Made by a program: the position numbers and the translations under genes
The notes under the pieces: model-generated
Databases searched by the model: none
What the model was told of the DNA's origin: nothing
What the model saw: only the letters and a program-made list of their open reading frames with translations
Part shown: piece after piece, positions 21,401-27,662 of the stretch
How positions within the stretch are numbered: position 1 is the first letter of the stretch
How the letters are laid out: each line of letters opens with the position of its first letter
Assembly: GCA_002633005.1 (NCBI GenBank)
Contig: NMRA01000054.1
Span: 376,952 to 440,951, forward strand
DNA: 64,000 nucleotides
Source: Phoronis australis
Taxonomy: Eukaryota; Phoronida; Phoronidae
Reading direction: 5' to 3'

Positions 21401-24230
21401 AGGGCAGTCCAGTCGATGATATCGACCTAATCAACGTGTTGGAGGCTTCCAAGATCAAGTCTGTTGAGATCAGTGTACGGTGCACCATAGTTATAAACTA
21501 CTGTTACTGCTTAGTCTTGTTTCAAACTAGTTATGTTTGGATTTTGCCAGAACTACACATGTTGTTGCATTTTGACCAAATTCAAAATGATAGAAAAATA
21601 ATGTACAAATGTTGCAAACCCTTTATTTAAGAAGTATTATTATGTCCGATTGATTTTGATATATGCCATACATTTTTGTATGTACTTTCATTGGAACGTA
21701 ACGGTTAAGAATTATTGCGACACAGCATCCTGGTTGGGCAATGTTGTGGCTTAAAAAACAACAACTTGAAGAACCTATCCCAGTTGGGAGCATTTTTCAT
21801 ATTTACCTTAAGTTTCCTTCTCACTCTCAGTCTAAGGTCGCAATTGCTGAGCAGACGGAAAAGGACATTGATGAGACTCGGTCCAAGTACGTGCCCGTAG
21901 CAGTCAACACACAGATCCTGTTCTTCTGTGTGGCTGACCTGGCAACCATTGACCCCATGTACCAGTACTCACTGGAGTGGTTTATCAACATCTTCCTTAA
22001 TGGTATCGCCAATGCAGAGAGATCAGGTAGGTTGACTGTGCTAGTGGGTGGTCTTTGTTGAACGTCTGCCAACAAATATCCGGTATTTGTATGATGTGTT
22101 CGAGTATTGGTCTGATTTAAGGTTATGTAGGGTCCTGGAAAAACGTCCAAATTTGGATAACTTGGGAGCATCGTATCTGGTTGTTGGTATCTGTATGAAA
22201 CTTTCGGATGCTGTTTTATGCACTGATCTTGAAAAAGCTTTGGCAATTGTATTAAATAGATCTGCTTTTGCATGAGAGGTTATCAAAAAGTTATAATTTT
22301 ATGATTTTTTTTGAAAAAATGAAAAATAGAAAATGAAATCATAAGACACCTGCAACAAATCTATGTCTGCGTGGAATTTTTTGTGTATCCTTTTTAATTT
22401 ATTGAAAAATTTACAATTTGCTGCGACAAAAGGTTGAAGGTTTATAACTCGTATGATGAAATTGTTAAAAGTTTGCACCATTTTGGAGACTAAGTGAAAG
22501 CCATTTGAAGTTTAGTCACTGCGCCAGTAGTTTCCACCCCGCAAAGATACGAGCTATAAGCAAGGTGGTTTCACATGTTTTGTGTTTGATAGAATTGTCT
22601 TATTGTAAGATTAAGTGGCTCCTGTTGGGCTTGCTTCATTAAACTTAAGTTTTCTTTCAAGTCTGTTTCACAGAGAAATGTCTCTCAGTGAAGCTGACGT
22701 AAAAACGTGGAGCACCACATGAATAGATGTGGGAGACAGTCTCTGGACCCCCTGGGATGTTTCAATTCACAGCATGCATTAGTGTTAGCTGTGTCTTTCG
22801 TCTTGTCTCGTTGTAATTTATTTTCCTGCCTTCGACATTTTTAAGGCCACTTGATAGATCGCGATTCAGAAAGTGAGTTACTGTTTCCTGCATTTAGGTT
22901 AATTACTGTATTCTGTCATGATTGGTTATTGTTGGCTTGTTGACATTCATTGTTGATTAAATGCTCACTAAACGTTGCTGTTTGATTTATGTTGTTTCAA
23001 TTGCTTGTCAATTCAACGATTTATGTTATTTCTGTAAATTCTCATATTAAGGCTCAAAGTCTGGGAGGTTGAAATACACAAATTAAGGTATACTTAGTAT
23101 GGTACCTTGAATTTCTTGCTGGTAAAGGGGACGGTATTGCAAGCAAGATGGCCCCACTCATGAGTATTTACCCTAACCAAATTTGTAAATTCTTTTTGAG
23201 ATGAATAATTTACGTAATTAAAGAAAATTATTGGAATTTTTTAGTAACCTATTAGCACTATTCAGAAACAATAGTTGAATTCTGTACTTCATGTTATGTT
23301 AAAGTTTGATTCAAGTTTTCGTTAGGTACTGAACATTTACTGGTTATCACTGGTACTGGCATGTCACAGTCCACGTGTAGAATGTCTCCCCAAGTAATGT
23401 TCCATGTTTATCAAGATTGAAGAAGTTCACATAATGTGTTATGATTGCTTTATAAAACAGTTATTGTTATGTTGTTCAGTGCTCTTAGTGGTTGTATGTG
23501 TGTGTAAAGTGTATCCGGTGATAAGCAAAACTTATTCTGTAAAACTGAGCTTTTCAGGCTACGAGTTTTGTTATTGTTAGTGCATGCCAGAAGCACTTCT
23601 TTAATATAGACAGTGATATTAACAGGATGCAACGAAAGTAGTTCTCAGACATGAAGTGGGAATAACCTTAGGCTGTTATAATGATTCTTGTTCAAACAAA
23701 TGAGATTGCTTAATGAGGCCATGGTCAGATGTACTTGAAGTCTCAGTGATTTATGTATGACTATTTAACCTGAGGAAAGAGTGAAAACCAAGAAATAGTA
23801 TGATTGAGATGCAGCCTCATTGACAAAAAAAATTTGTACTCAGTTTATGTATCCAATTTGTTTTCATGTGCCAACTTATGGGGGGTGCAGTTGTATCTGC
23901 TGCTTGATTGACTGTTGGGCAGAATTGCTTGGTCTAGGACCTGGTTCTGCTTCAGTATAAAATGTCAGGGGATTCTAAGTTTTGCTCGAATATCAGTTTA
24001 CACGTCTAATTATTTTAGTGGCTATTTTTTAATCTCCGTTCTTCGTGTATCATAATTTTAGCTGGGCTTTTATTTCAGACAACCTGAACATCCGCATCAA
24101 AAATATCAATGACTACTTCACATTCAGCCTGTACAGCAACGTCTGCCGCAGTCTGTTTGAGAAACACAAGTTGTTGTTCGCCTTTCTCGTCTGCACACGT
24201 ATCTTGACATACGAGGGGAAGATTGATTTG
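309..24230 (+). CDS. DNAH1: Axonemal inner-arm dynein heavy chain 1, internal part of gene (28 exons)
   Basis: Motor subunit of a ciliary/flagellar inner dynein arm; it hydrolyses ATP and steps along doublet microtubules. Joining 28 blocks gives 4530 nt (1510 codons) without a stop, with GT-AG introns throughout and matching phases at every junction. Domains in order: end of AAA2, AAA3 (Walker A GPTGTGKT at 5125-5148, Walker B FVDDLN in the next exon), AAA4 (GMGGSGRQS at 10047-10073, FLFSDTQ), stalk coiled coil 1, microtubule-binding domain, coiled coil 2, AAA5 ([11 protein letters not shown]). Blocks such as [20 protein letters not shown] and [21 protein letters not shown] are what I recall of DNAH1 rather than of DNAH3, 7 or 12. 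Family members have about 4,200-4,300 residues, so both ends are missing: the 5' part lies before the window, and AAA6 plus the C-terminal domain were not found. In humans DNAH1 loss causes sperm flagellar defects (established knowledge). The exon model is read by eye, and single junctions could be off by a few bases. Confidence 0.96.
1265..1321 (+). CDS. Candidate 57-nt cassette exon in DNAH1 intron
   Basis: An open block of 19 codons in phase 0 ([19 protein letters not shown]) follows an acceptor (gatgtcag, with a pyrimidine-rich stretch upstream) and ends at a strong donor, gtgagt. Inclusion would keep the dynein frame. I see no counterpart in DNAH1 proteins I know, and another frame through the block is also open, so it may be chance or a lineage-specific alternative exon. 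Confidence 0.28.
2132..2188 (+). CDS. Candidate second 57-nt cassette exon in DNAH1 intron
   Basis: Acceptor ctgggccacag with a good pyrimidine tract; donor gtactc. Phase 0, 19 codons ([19 protein letters not shown]). It has the same length and phase as the candidate at 1265-1321. No homology was recognised, and the donor is only moderate. Confidence 0.28.
2735..2893 (+). CDS. DNAH1: DNAH1 exon 2 of window
   Basis: 159 nt, phase 0 to phase 0. Acceptor cacttaag is weak in pyrimidines but fixes the frame at [20 protein letters not shown], which aligns without gaps to the DNAH1 family block. It continues [18 protein letters not shown], a dynein signature just before AAA3. Donor gtgagt. Confidence 0.92.
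3313..3435 (+). CDS. DNAH1: DNAH1 exon 3 of window (acidic loop)
   Basis: Acceptor ttaccaacag, donor gtgagt; 123 nt, phase 0. It encodes [20 protein letters not shown] and then a strongly acidic stretch ([17 protein letters not shown]). An acidic loop at this place is typical of DNAH1. Confidence 0.93.
3436..4686 (+). other. DNAH1 intron, no other feature
   Basis: A 1.25-kb AT-rich intron. A 97-codon open frame at 4045-4338 has no recognisable similarity and no supporting signals; I treat it as chance. Confidence 0.7.
4687..4827 (+). CDS. DNAH1: DNAH1 exon 4 of window (AAA3 N-terminal part)
   Basis: Acceptor tatttgcag, donor gtaagt; 141 nt, phase 0. It encodes [13 protein letters not shown] and then [20 protein letters not shown], the AAA3 N-terminal strand and helix leading into the P-loop. 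Confidence 0.95.
5113..5273 (+). CDS. DNAH1: DNAH1 exon 5 of window (AAA3 Walker A)
   Basis: Acceptor ttctcggcag, donor gtatgt; 161 nt, phase 0 to 2. The AAA3 P-loop GPTGTGKT is intact at 5125-5148, followed by [23 protein letters not shown]3 nucleotide state regulates dynein motility in the family, and the lysine and threonine needed to bind ATP are present. Confidence 0.97.
5274..5880 (+). other. DNAH1 intron, no other feature
   Basis: A 607-bp AT-rich intron. No repeat or embedded gene was seen. Confidence 0.75.
5881..6038 (+). CDS. DNAH1: DNAH1 exon 6 of window (AAA3 Walker B)
   Basis: Acceptor cgttcacag, donor gtgagt; 158 nt, phase 2 to 1. It encodes [20 protein letters not shown] then [20 protein letters not shown]. 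The Walker B aspartates are DD at 5933-5938, in the dynein-typical setting FVDDLNMP. Confidence 0.97.
6039..6586 (+). other. DNAH1 intron, no other feature
   Basis: A 548-bp AT-rich intron. A short near-repeat (gtgaacattattcagtttta and a similar copy upstream) occurs around 6432-6480. Nothing else was seen. Confidence 0.7.
6587..6760 (+). CDS. DNAH1: DNAH1 exon 7 of window (AAA3 sensor 1)
   Basis: Acceptor ttcttag, donor gtgagt; 174 nt, phase 1 to 1. It encodes [20 protein letters not shown] then [17 protein letters not shown]. The [11 protein letters not shown] sensor motif and arginine-rich end of AAA3 are conserved. Confidence 0.97.
7209..7244 (+). CDS. DNAH1: DNAH1 exon 8 of window, 36-nt microexon
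   Basis: Acceptor tatggacag, donor gtatgg; 36 nt, phase 1 to 1. Joined to the flanking exons it gives [12 protein letters not shown]. With both microexons included, the distance from the conserved W (NSWT) to HF (AEHF) is 24 residues, the spacing I recall for vertebrate DNAH1. That is the main support for this exon and the next. Confidence 0.78.
7391..7417 (+). CDS. DNAH1: DNAH1 exon 9 of window, 27-nt microexon
   Basis: Acceptor ttctttttag with a strong pyrimidine tract, donor gtaagt; 27 nt, phase 1 to 1. It encodes GRLPNLAEH and joins in frame to FDNDE of the next exon. It lies in the AAA3-AAA4 transition. Confidence 0.8.
7418..8503 (+). other. DNAH1 intron with a possible decayed exon copy
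   Basis: A 1.1-kb intron. Around 8348-8420 a stretch resembles the start of the next exon and its acceptor (shared gtgttacagtt and cactgtgaaca, with small indels between). It may be a relic of a tandem exon duplication. Nothing else was recognised. Confidence 0.4.
8504..8682 (+). CDS. DNAH1: DNAH1 exon 10 of window
   Basis: Acceptor cgtgttacag, donor gtattg; 179 nt, phase 1 to 0. It ends in [20 protein letters not shown] and VFQGMLMA, the block that precedes AAA4 in almost all axonemal dyneins. Confidence 0.97.
8683..9068 (+). other. DNAH1 intron, no other feature
   Basis: A 386-bp intron with no embedded feature recognised. Confidence 0.7.
9069..9302 (+). CDS. DNAH1: DNAH1 exon 11 of window
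   Basis: Acceptor cgcttgacag, donor gtaact; 234 nt, phase 0. It encodes [20 protein letters not shown] then EDRMWFDNL, and later LYGDFMAP, all conserved before AAA4. Confidence 0.97.
9303..9899 (+). other. DNAH1 intron, no other feature
   Basis: A 597-bp AT-rich intron. A chance open frame at 9386-9646 shows no similarity. Confidence 0.75.
9900..10096 (+). CDS. DNAH1: DNAH1 exon 12 of window (AAA4 Walker A)
   Basis: Acceptor ttttgcag, donor gtaggt; 197 nt, phase 0 to 2. It encodes [20 protein letters not shown], then the AAA4 P-loop GMGGSGRQS at 10047-10073. The R in place of the usual P-loop K is normal for AAA4 of axonemal dyneins. Confidence 0.97.
10097..10471 (+). other. DNAH1 intron, no other feature
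   Basis: A 375-bp intron with no recognisable content. Confidence 0.75.
10472..10607 (+). CDS. DNAH1: DNAH1 exon 13 of window (AAA4 Walker B)
   Basis: Acceptor atttttttag, donor gtatgc; 136 nt, phase 2 to 0. It encodes [20 protein letters not shown] then DDLKNVM, and ends in the AAA4 Walker B strand VFLFSDTQ. Confidence 0.96.
10608..11644 (+). other. DNAH1 intron, no other feature
   Basis: A 1.04-kb intron with no repeat or open frame of interest. Confidence 0.7.
11645..11853 (+). CDS. DNAH1: DNAH1 exon 14 of window
   Basis: Acceptor taattgcag, donor gtgaga; 209 nt, phase 0 to 2. It encodes [20 protein letters not shown] then YSFDELDQI. It continues AAA4 and ends in [12 protein letters not shown] before the sensor strand. 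Confidence 0.97.
11854..12416 (+). other. DNAH1 intron carrying a 30-bp minisatellite
   Basis: A 563-bp intron, about a third of it a tandem array (listed separately). Nothing else was recognised. Confidence 0.8.
12055..12236 (+). repeat. Minisatellite, about 6 copies of a 30-bp unit
   Basis: The core gatattgtccacttaaaaga starts at 12063, 12091, 12121, 12151, 12181 and 12211. The unit is 30 bp except the first, which is 28. The copies are nearly identical (t/c at one site in two of them). Because the unit is a multiple of three it creates long antisense open frames that are not genes. Confidence 0.95.
12417..12588 (+). CDS. DNAH1: DNAH1 exon 15 of window (AAA4 C-terminal part)
   Basis: Acceptor catttcag, donor gttagt (less usual but paired with a correct frame); 172 nt, phase 2 to 0. 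It encodes [20 protein letters not shown] then TIDWFSEWP, a near-invariant dynein block. Confidence 0.97.
12811..13002 (+). CDS. DNAH1: DNAH1 exon 16 of window (base of stalk)
   Basis: Acceptor ccctttttcag, donor gtgggt; 192 nt, phase 0. It encodes [20 protein letters not shown] and then [10 protein letters not shown], the block leading into stalk coiled coil 1. Confidence 0.97.
13003..14058 (+). other. DNAH1 intron with a MITE-like inverted repeat
   Basis: A 1.06-kb intron containing the imperfect inverted repeat at 13352-13520. A short near-duplication (tctgttacatctgaa, twice) sits near 13911-13940. Confidence 0.7.
13352..13520. repeat. Imperfect inverted repeat, MITE-like
   Basis: The left arm (around 13378-13411, with ttttgagcaatgcgctc) is roughly complementary to the right arm (around 13438-13475, with gaacgcatcgctcgaac). 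AT-rich outer arms also pair loosely. It looks like a short non-autonomous foldback element. No clear target duplication was seen. Confidence 0.45.
14059..14178 (+). CDS. DNAH1: DNAH1 exon 17 of window (stalk coiled coil 1)
   Basis: Acceptor cgtctttag, donor gtatgt; 120 nt, phase 0. Heptad-rich [20 protein letters not shown] then [11 protein letters not shown], the ascending helix of the dynein stalk. Confidence 0.96.
14318..14443 (+). CDS. DNAH1: DNAH1 exon 18 of window (stalk coiled coil 1)
   Basis: Acceptor cccctgtag, donor gtgaga; 126 nt, phase 0. Glu/Lys/Ala-rich coiled coil ending [18 protein letters not shown], a signature of the upper CC1 helix. Confidence 0.97.
14444..14972 (+). other. 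DNAH1 intron, no other feature
   Basis: A 529-bp AT-rich intron with nothing recognisable. Confidence 0.75.
14973..15122 (+). CDS. DNAH1: DNAH1 exon 19 of window (CC1 end, start of microtubule-binding domain)
   Basis: Acceptor ctgtttatag, donor gtatgt; 150 nt, phase 0. It encodes [20 protein letters not shown] then [19 protein letters not shown]. The P-P that marks entry into the microtubule-binding domain is present. The exon carries an internal gta agg that could look like a donor but is read through. Confidence 0.97.
15123..16291 (+). other. DNAH1 intron holding a LINE fragment
   Basis: A 1.17-kb intron between the two main exons of the microtubule-binding domain. Most of it is a decayed LINE in the same orientation as the gene, ending about 60 bp before the next exon. 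Confidence 0.85.
15340..16228 (+). mobile_element. CR1/L2-type non-LTR retrotransposon, 3' fragment (broken)
   Basis: The frame at 15340-15765 encodes the C-terminal part of a LINE reverse transcriptase ([38 protein letters not shown]). The match continues in another frame near 15716 (NGLAPAYL), and the typical tail [20 protein letters not shown]...KKWL* ends at 15952. So there is at least one frameshift and the 5' end is missing. The 3' end is an (AATA)n tail near 16208-16228, as in many CR1/L2-like elements. It cannot move on its own. No target duplication was identified. Confidence 0.85.
16292..16465 (+). CDS. DNAH1: DNAH1 exon 20 of window (microtubule-binding domain)
   Basis: Acceptor gtccaccacag, donor gtaaaa (weaker at +5); 174 nt, phase 0. 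It encodes [20 protein letters not shown] then [14 protein letters not shown] and [24 protein letters not shown] and YIDNEAFQP are the strongest DNAH1-specific matches in the window. Confidence 0.98.
16466..16772 (+). other. DNAH1 intron, open in the exon frame
   Basis: This 307-bp intron stays open in the upstream exon frame into the next exon region, so a chance 187-codon frame spans it. The dynein match ends sharply at the donor and resumes at the acceptor, so it is intron. Confidence 0.8.
16773..16904 (+). CDS. DNAH1: DNAH1 exon 21 of window (MTBD end, start of coiled coil 2)
   Basis: Acceptor ccttttcag, donor gtgtgt; 132 nt, phase 0. It encodes [20 protein letters not shown] then [15 protein letters not shown], where the polypeptide turns back down the stalk. 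Confidence 0.98.
16905..17993 (+). other. DNAH1 intron carrying an 18-bp minisatellite
   Basis: A 1.09-kb intron. It contains the tandem array at 17497-17655. The rest is AT-rich without recognised features. Confidence 0.8.
17497..17655 (+). repeat. Minisatellite, 9 copies of an 18-bp unit
   Basis: The unit gagggtatccactatggt starts every 18 bases from 17497 to 17641. Variants are confined to the last few bases (attgt, atggc, atggt). The period is a multiple of three, which makes open frames on both strands (VRVSTM and VDTLTI repeats) that are not genes. Confidence 0.96.
17994..18272 (+). CDS. DNAH1: DNAH1 exon 22 of window (stalk coiled coil 2 to AAA5)
   Basis: Acceptor cattttgtag, donor gtgagt; 279 nt, phase 0. 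It is a long coiled coil ([40 protein letters not shown]) followed by [17 protein letters not shown], the first strand of AAA5. Confidence 0.98.
18273..18838 (+). other. DNAH1 intron with a 40-bp direct repeat
   Basis: A 566-bp intron. Apart from the tandem pair at 18331-18430, nothing was recognised. Confidence 0.75.
18331..18430 (+). repeat. Tandem pair, 60-bp period
   Basis: A roughly 40-bp block (core taagaaatccatggtcaatc) occurs at 18331-18370 and again at 18391-18430 with few differences, just downstream of the exon 22 donor. Confidence 0.9.
18839..19084 (+). CDS. DNAH1: DNAH1 exon 23 of window (AAA5)
   Basis: Acceptor tttttactag, donor gtgggt; 246 nt, phase 0. It encodes [20 protein letters not shown] then [20 protein letters not shown], the AAA5 core. 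The P-loop of AAA5 is degenerate in all dyneins. Confidence 0.98.
19085..19918 (+). other. DNAH1 intron, no other feature
   Basis: An 834-bp AT-rich intron with no recognised content. Confidence 0.75.
19919..20068 (+). CDS. DNAH1: DNAH1 exon 24 of window (AAA5)
   Basis: Acceptor tggtttacag, donor gtaagg; 150 nt, phase 0. It encodes [20 protein letters not shown] then [20 protein letters not shown], one of the best conserved dynein blocks. Confidence 0.98.
20069..20475 (+). other. DNAH1 intron, no other feature
   Basis: A 407-bp AT-rich intron with no recognised content. Confidence 0.75.
20476..20636 (+). CDS. DNAH1: DNAH1 exon 25 of window (AAA5)
   Basis: Acceptor cattttgtag, donor gtaaga; 161 nt, phase 0 to 2. 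It encodes [20 protein letters not shown] then [20 protein letters not shown]. Confidence 0.98.
20637..21248 (+). other. DNAH1 intron, no other feature
   Basis: A 612-bp AT-rich intron with no recognised content. Confidence 0.75.
21249..21474 (+). CDS. DNAH1: DNAH1 exon 26 of window (strand after AAA5)
   Basis: Acceptor ctatttgcag, donor gtacgg; 226 nt, phase 2 to 0. It encodes [20 protein letters not shown] then AKNQLIVSN and [20 protein letters not shown]. The conserved helical pair follows AAA5. Confidence 0.98.
21475..21830 (+). other. DNAH1 intron, no other feature
   Basis: A 356-bp AT-rich intron with no recognised content. Confidence 0.75.
21831..22026 (+). CDS. DNAH1: DNAH1 exon 27 of window
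   Basis: Acceptor ctcactctcag, donor gtaggt; 196 nt, phase 0 to 1. It encodes [20 protein letters not shown] then [20 protein letters not shown] and [12 protein letters not shown]. Confidence 0.98.
22027..24078 (+). other. DNAH1 intron, 2.05 kb
   Basis: AT-rich. The first 300 bases contain a copy of an interspersed repeat family (22128-22260). Nothing else was recognised. Confidence 0.7.
22128..22260 (+). repeat. Interspersed repeat family, copy 1
   Basis: A degenerate block: GTCC then AAATTTGG, a gggagcatcgtatct-like core, and an actttcggatgctgtttta-like end. Related blocks occur at 34670-34790 and 44755-44880 in the same order, with similar gtccaaat / catcatatct / ctttcagatactgt words. 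Family unknown. Confidence 0.5.
24079..24230 (+). CDS. DNAH1: DNAH1 exon 28 of window, last one found
   Basis: Acceptor tttatttcag, donor gtaagt; 152 nt, phase 1 to 0. It encodes [20 protein letters not shown] then [20 protein letters not shown] and YEGKIDL, just before AAA6. No further dynein exon was seen on either strand to the end of the window. Confidence 0.97.
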
Positions 24231-25242
24231 GTAAGTACGTGCCTGTGATATAGTGAGGCTACGAGGTGCTTGATGTTCACCACGTGTTGCTAGGGAAACA
24301 ATGAGCCAGCCTGTATGAATGCATCCAGCTAGCATGAGGCCGCAGCCTCCAATCTCTCACTCTGCTCAGAAAACAATACAGCATCACAACCTACAATAAA
24401 CAACAGTGCCGTCTCACACCATTACAGGTTGCAGCTGAAGACAGCATTGCAGCCTACAATAAACAAGAATGCTGTCTCACTTTGTCACTGGTTCCAGCTG
24501 AAGACAGCATCAATAAACAAGAGTGCTGTCTCCCACTGCCACACTCTGCTTGCTTCCATGACGTGACCATTACATGCCTTACTTTCCACGTTTGTCATGT
24601 CATGCTTACCATTTCCAATACCCACTCTCACTAAAGTGTTCTAACCATGTTAAATGTCGATCTGACTTGTGTAATGTTTGCATATCGTAGTCAGTGTCAG
24701 CAACATTTCCATCATTATAGCCAACAACAGCATTGTTGCTGGCAAGTCATGGATAACAGTAGCATTATATCATTGGTGCATTGCTGCCAGCCTCGCCGGT
24801 GGTTGCATCGTCGTTGCAGTTTCCATGACACACATACTGCATTTACACAAGTTGACCTTCCATTTCCTCCTGGCAGCCCGTCATCACATCCTCTGTGTTC
24901 TCAAGAATAGGAGATACTTAAATATGGACTTTGGAAATGCAGTTTATGTAGTAAAAATGATGATTACAACCTAGTTCATAAAGCTCGATTATTACAGTCA
25001 GTATGTGCCCATGAGCGATAATCAGGTTTAAAGCTGACGGGTAAAATCTCCGCGTCTGGATATAATAATGATTGAGATTCCTGTGTAAACACGATTCATG
25101 TAATGGCATTGTCCTTTTTTCATTCATTTTCACTACATGTTGGCCATTTATTTAACAACTTAATATCTATTATTGTGCTATGTCTAGTTATTTTCTGAAT
25201 GTACGTACATACGTGTTATCATGTCGGCAACACATCTTTATG
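24231..25242 (+). other. Start of a very long intron or intergenic DNA
   Basis: After the last dynein donor there is a short diverged tandem array (24370-24541), then unremarkable AT-rich DNA. Confidence 0.6.
24370..24541 (+). repeat. Diverged tandem repeat, about 3 copies of 60-65 bp
   Basis: Three copies share the words agctgaagacagcat (two copies), caataaacaa and gctgtctcac-like ends, at about 24375, 24433 and 24497. The third copy lacks an internal segment. Confidence 0.8.
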
Positions 25243-26280
25243 TTAAAGGAGAATGCCACCCAAAAAACAACGTATTTTGTATTAATTTAGATCTAGTACT
25301 TCTACTCGATAACGGCACGTTCGGTTGCGTTACCTGACACCTGACGGCAGACAGAGGTGTTGAAATTATCCAATGACGTAATTGGTTTCACACCCAGTCT
25401 GTTCAGCACTTCACAACACGGGTTAGTGATGTCAGCTTATCGCTTGAATTCAATGTTTAACACCAATAAATTATCAAACTTCGATGTAAAACCCTTAAAA
25501 ATAAATCGAGTTCTTGTAAAAACGTGTCGTTTTATTTCGCTGTTATGGATTTACTGGTATTTGGACACACCGTAGCCTACAAAGTTCGGCAGGCCAATTT
25601 ACCAAGGTTTGGGAGTGTTCGGAGATAAATTTGAAGTATTCTTCCATGAAATACAGACAGGAGAACCTAGATCTGTGTTCTAAACACAAAATGCTTGTTA
25701 TCCCAGCCAGTGGCTCGGAACCCGATCAGGCCCGCCGCGGTCTGGCGGGACTGACACGAACATAAACCAGCTTCAGTTGGAAACTAAACCTTTAGTGACG
25801 AAAAGACTAATAGTGAGCCAAAGAAATAATGTGCACATAATAATTTATGTGAATTAGCCACGAAACTGAAAATTTGTAGGGGGCCGTGAAGTCGGGTTCC
25901 CCTTCCACAGATCGTCAGGGCAAAGGTTGTACAGTAACAATGATTTGAATTATGTATTTGTATTTCTAAGTAAAGATTCCCCTAACATGTGACCATGCCA
26001 TATAAAATCGTGTAATTGTTTCACAACAGCTTTCTGTCAGCAAACACTGAATTAGTATGCGCTCACACGGCGTTGGTGCCCACGTAGTGTTTTATTCATA
26101 GCTGGCTTCTCAAAATATTTGTACTCACGAGCACTCCAAGGCATTACAAATTGTATCTAATGAGACAGACTTTGTTTCAGTTTCATATAAGCACTGGTTA
26201 TGATGAGAATAATTCGTTTTGAAATAGAACGCAGAATAATAAACGTCAACATGGCAACTCGCCTGGCGTCAATCCCAACT

Positions 26281-26415
26281 TAGTCAAGAGCTCATCCGAC
26301 GAAGACTTCACGCAAGGTCGGATCGTTAGGTTTCACAGGCTATCAGTTCGAACCGGAATACACAGATCAAGAAATACTAGAGAGGCGCCGTGAACATGCA
26401 CAGGCAACGAAACGT
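26281..26415 (+). pseudogene. P2X7-like N-terminal fragment inside the transposon
   Basis: The + strand reads GFTGYQFEPEYTDQEILERR and continues REHAQATKRMDSYL before a possible donor (gtaagc at 26431). The YQFEP motif followed by an acidic/basic helix resembles the N-terminus of the invertebrate 'P2X purinoceptor 7-like' cytosolic-domain proteins that are multicopy in several marine invertebrates. The cysteine-rich remainder is absent. There is no ATG in frame near the start, so it is a fragment. Confidence 0.4.
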
Positions 26416-26423
26416 ATGGATAG

Positions 26424-26663
26424 TTATTTGGTAAGCTGTAATTCATCAGAGAAATCGTTGTCGACGAAATGCCGGCCACAGACACGGAGATGTTTCACAT
26501 CCTCATACTTGCTATTAACAGCGTACCTTTCATTCCTCACTACCGCGAGCCACTTCCTAAGCATTTCGGACTCTCGAGGAAGTCGAAAAAAACGATATAC
26601 CCGCTTCCTTCGCAGCTTCATAGTACAGACAAGCGGGAACCATGCACCGCAATATAACGGCAT
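26424..26663 (-). CDS. THAP-type zinc-finger-like reading frame in the transposon
   Basis: A 79-residue frame with a THAP-like pattern: VYRFFRLPRESEMLRKWLAV (F-x-x-P and W) and later LRVCGRHF (C-x2-H-F). THAP domains bind DNA and occur in P-element and Kolobok transposases. The first zinc-binding pair (C-x2-4-C) is not well placed in this frame (C-x8-C). A neighbouring frame reads CMVPAC just upstream, with a T-run between, so a frameshift is possible. The frame stops right after the domain with no transposase core. Likely a transposon remnant, perhaps broken. Confidence 0.5.
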   Translation of the reverse strand: MPLYCGAWFPLVCTMKLRRKRVYRFFRLPRESEMLRKWLAVVRNERYAVNSKYEDVKHLRVCGRHFVDNDFSDELQLTK

Positions 26664-26831
26664 TCACTCTGCAGACGAACCACTGACGTCGCTGCGTTGT
26701 TTCTCACCTTCCTCACATGTTAACGTGACACCTCTCGGCAAGGTGAGCTCGACCGTATAAGAGACGACGTGGATACAGACTGATTAAGACGGTAAAAAAG
26801 ACTAATTCAATCGGGTGGCATCCTCCTTTAA

Positions 26832-27662
26832 CTCTCAGCATGGCCACACTCCTATGAAATGTGAGAGGTGAAGTGTAAGATGTGAACATGTGGGTGTGAA
26901 AAGGAACGCCTAAGGAGCTTTTATGGTATTAGTTGATTGTTGATTCTAACTCATCAAGGTTGTTAATACTCTGTGGACTGAGTCGAGTGAAATAACCGGA
27001 AAACATTTCCTGATACTGCTTTTAACTGCGTACTGAACTGAATGACTGAATAACATCTAGATGTTATTATGAAGATGCAATTTGTGTTAACCTCATATAC
27101 CAAATAATCTGTTATAGTTATAAGTCGTGAGTTTTTAAGTTTGAAAGTATATGCAAGCCATACATCTGTAACAAATGGTATTTTTTTAAAACAAGTTTTC
27201 CTTGTGGTTTCCTTAAAGCAGGCTGTCTGCCTGGCCAGTGTCAACTTGAGTTTTTGTTAACATATTGTTTCAAAAACTGTTATCGTCTTTGTCATTGTAA
27301 TTATGATTACTATTTCTTAGTCTTTACTTGCTGTCCAACACACGCTTTTAAAAAAACATTTAACTCATGAATTTAATGTACTAATAAATTATTATTCTGT
27401 TTTGTTTGCCTGTATGGTTGTTAGGCAATGAGTCATCACCTCTATAGAGTGCATCTTGTGTATTTGCTTGTCTGTGATTTTTTCACTTTCTTTCTCAGTA
27501 AATGTTTGCTTTGTACTTTTAACCAAGTTAAACAGGAATCCATAGGAAGTCCCCACTTAGCATGTCAGTAATCTAATTATTGTTTATCTCATCAGGCTTT
27601 ACTCAGGCTTGACACTGCCACCACCCACAAAGATTTTGGAATACGTGGCGTGCAATCTCTCT
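26832..27662. other. Gene-free AT-rich stretch
   Basis: Nothing recognised apart from short chance open frames. Confidence 0.6.

Larger units (their letters stand above)
25247..26827. mobile_element. Kolobok-like DNA transposon, 1.58 kb, TTAA target sites
   Basis: The ends form a 15-bp inverted repeat (left aggagaatgccaccc; right end complementary with one mismatch at position 6). It is flanked directly by TTAA at 25243-25246 and 26828-26831. TTAA duplications are known for Kolobok and piggyBac. The AGG end and the THAP-like reading frame inside favour Kolobok. At 1.58 kb with no complete transposase it is probably non-autonomous or internally deleted. The left 1 kb has no recognised coding sequence. 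Confidence 0.75.
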
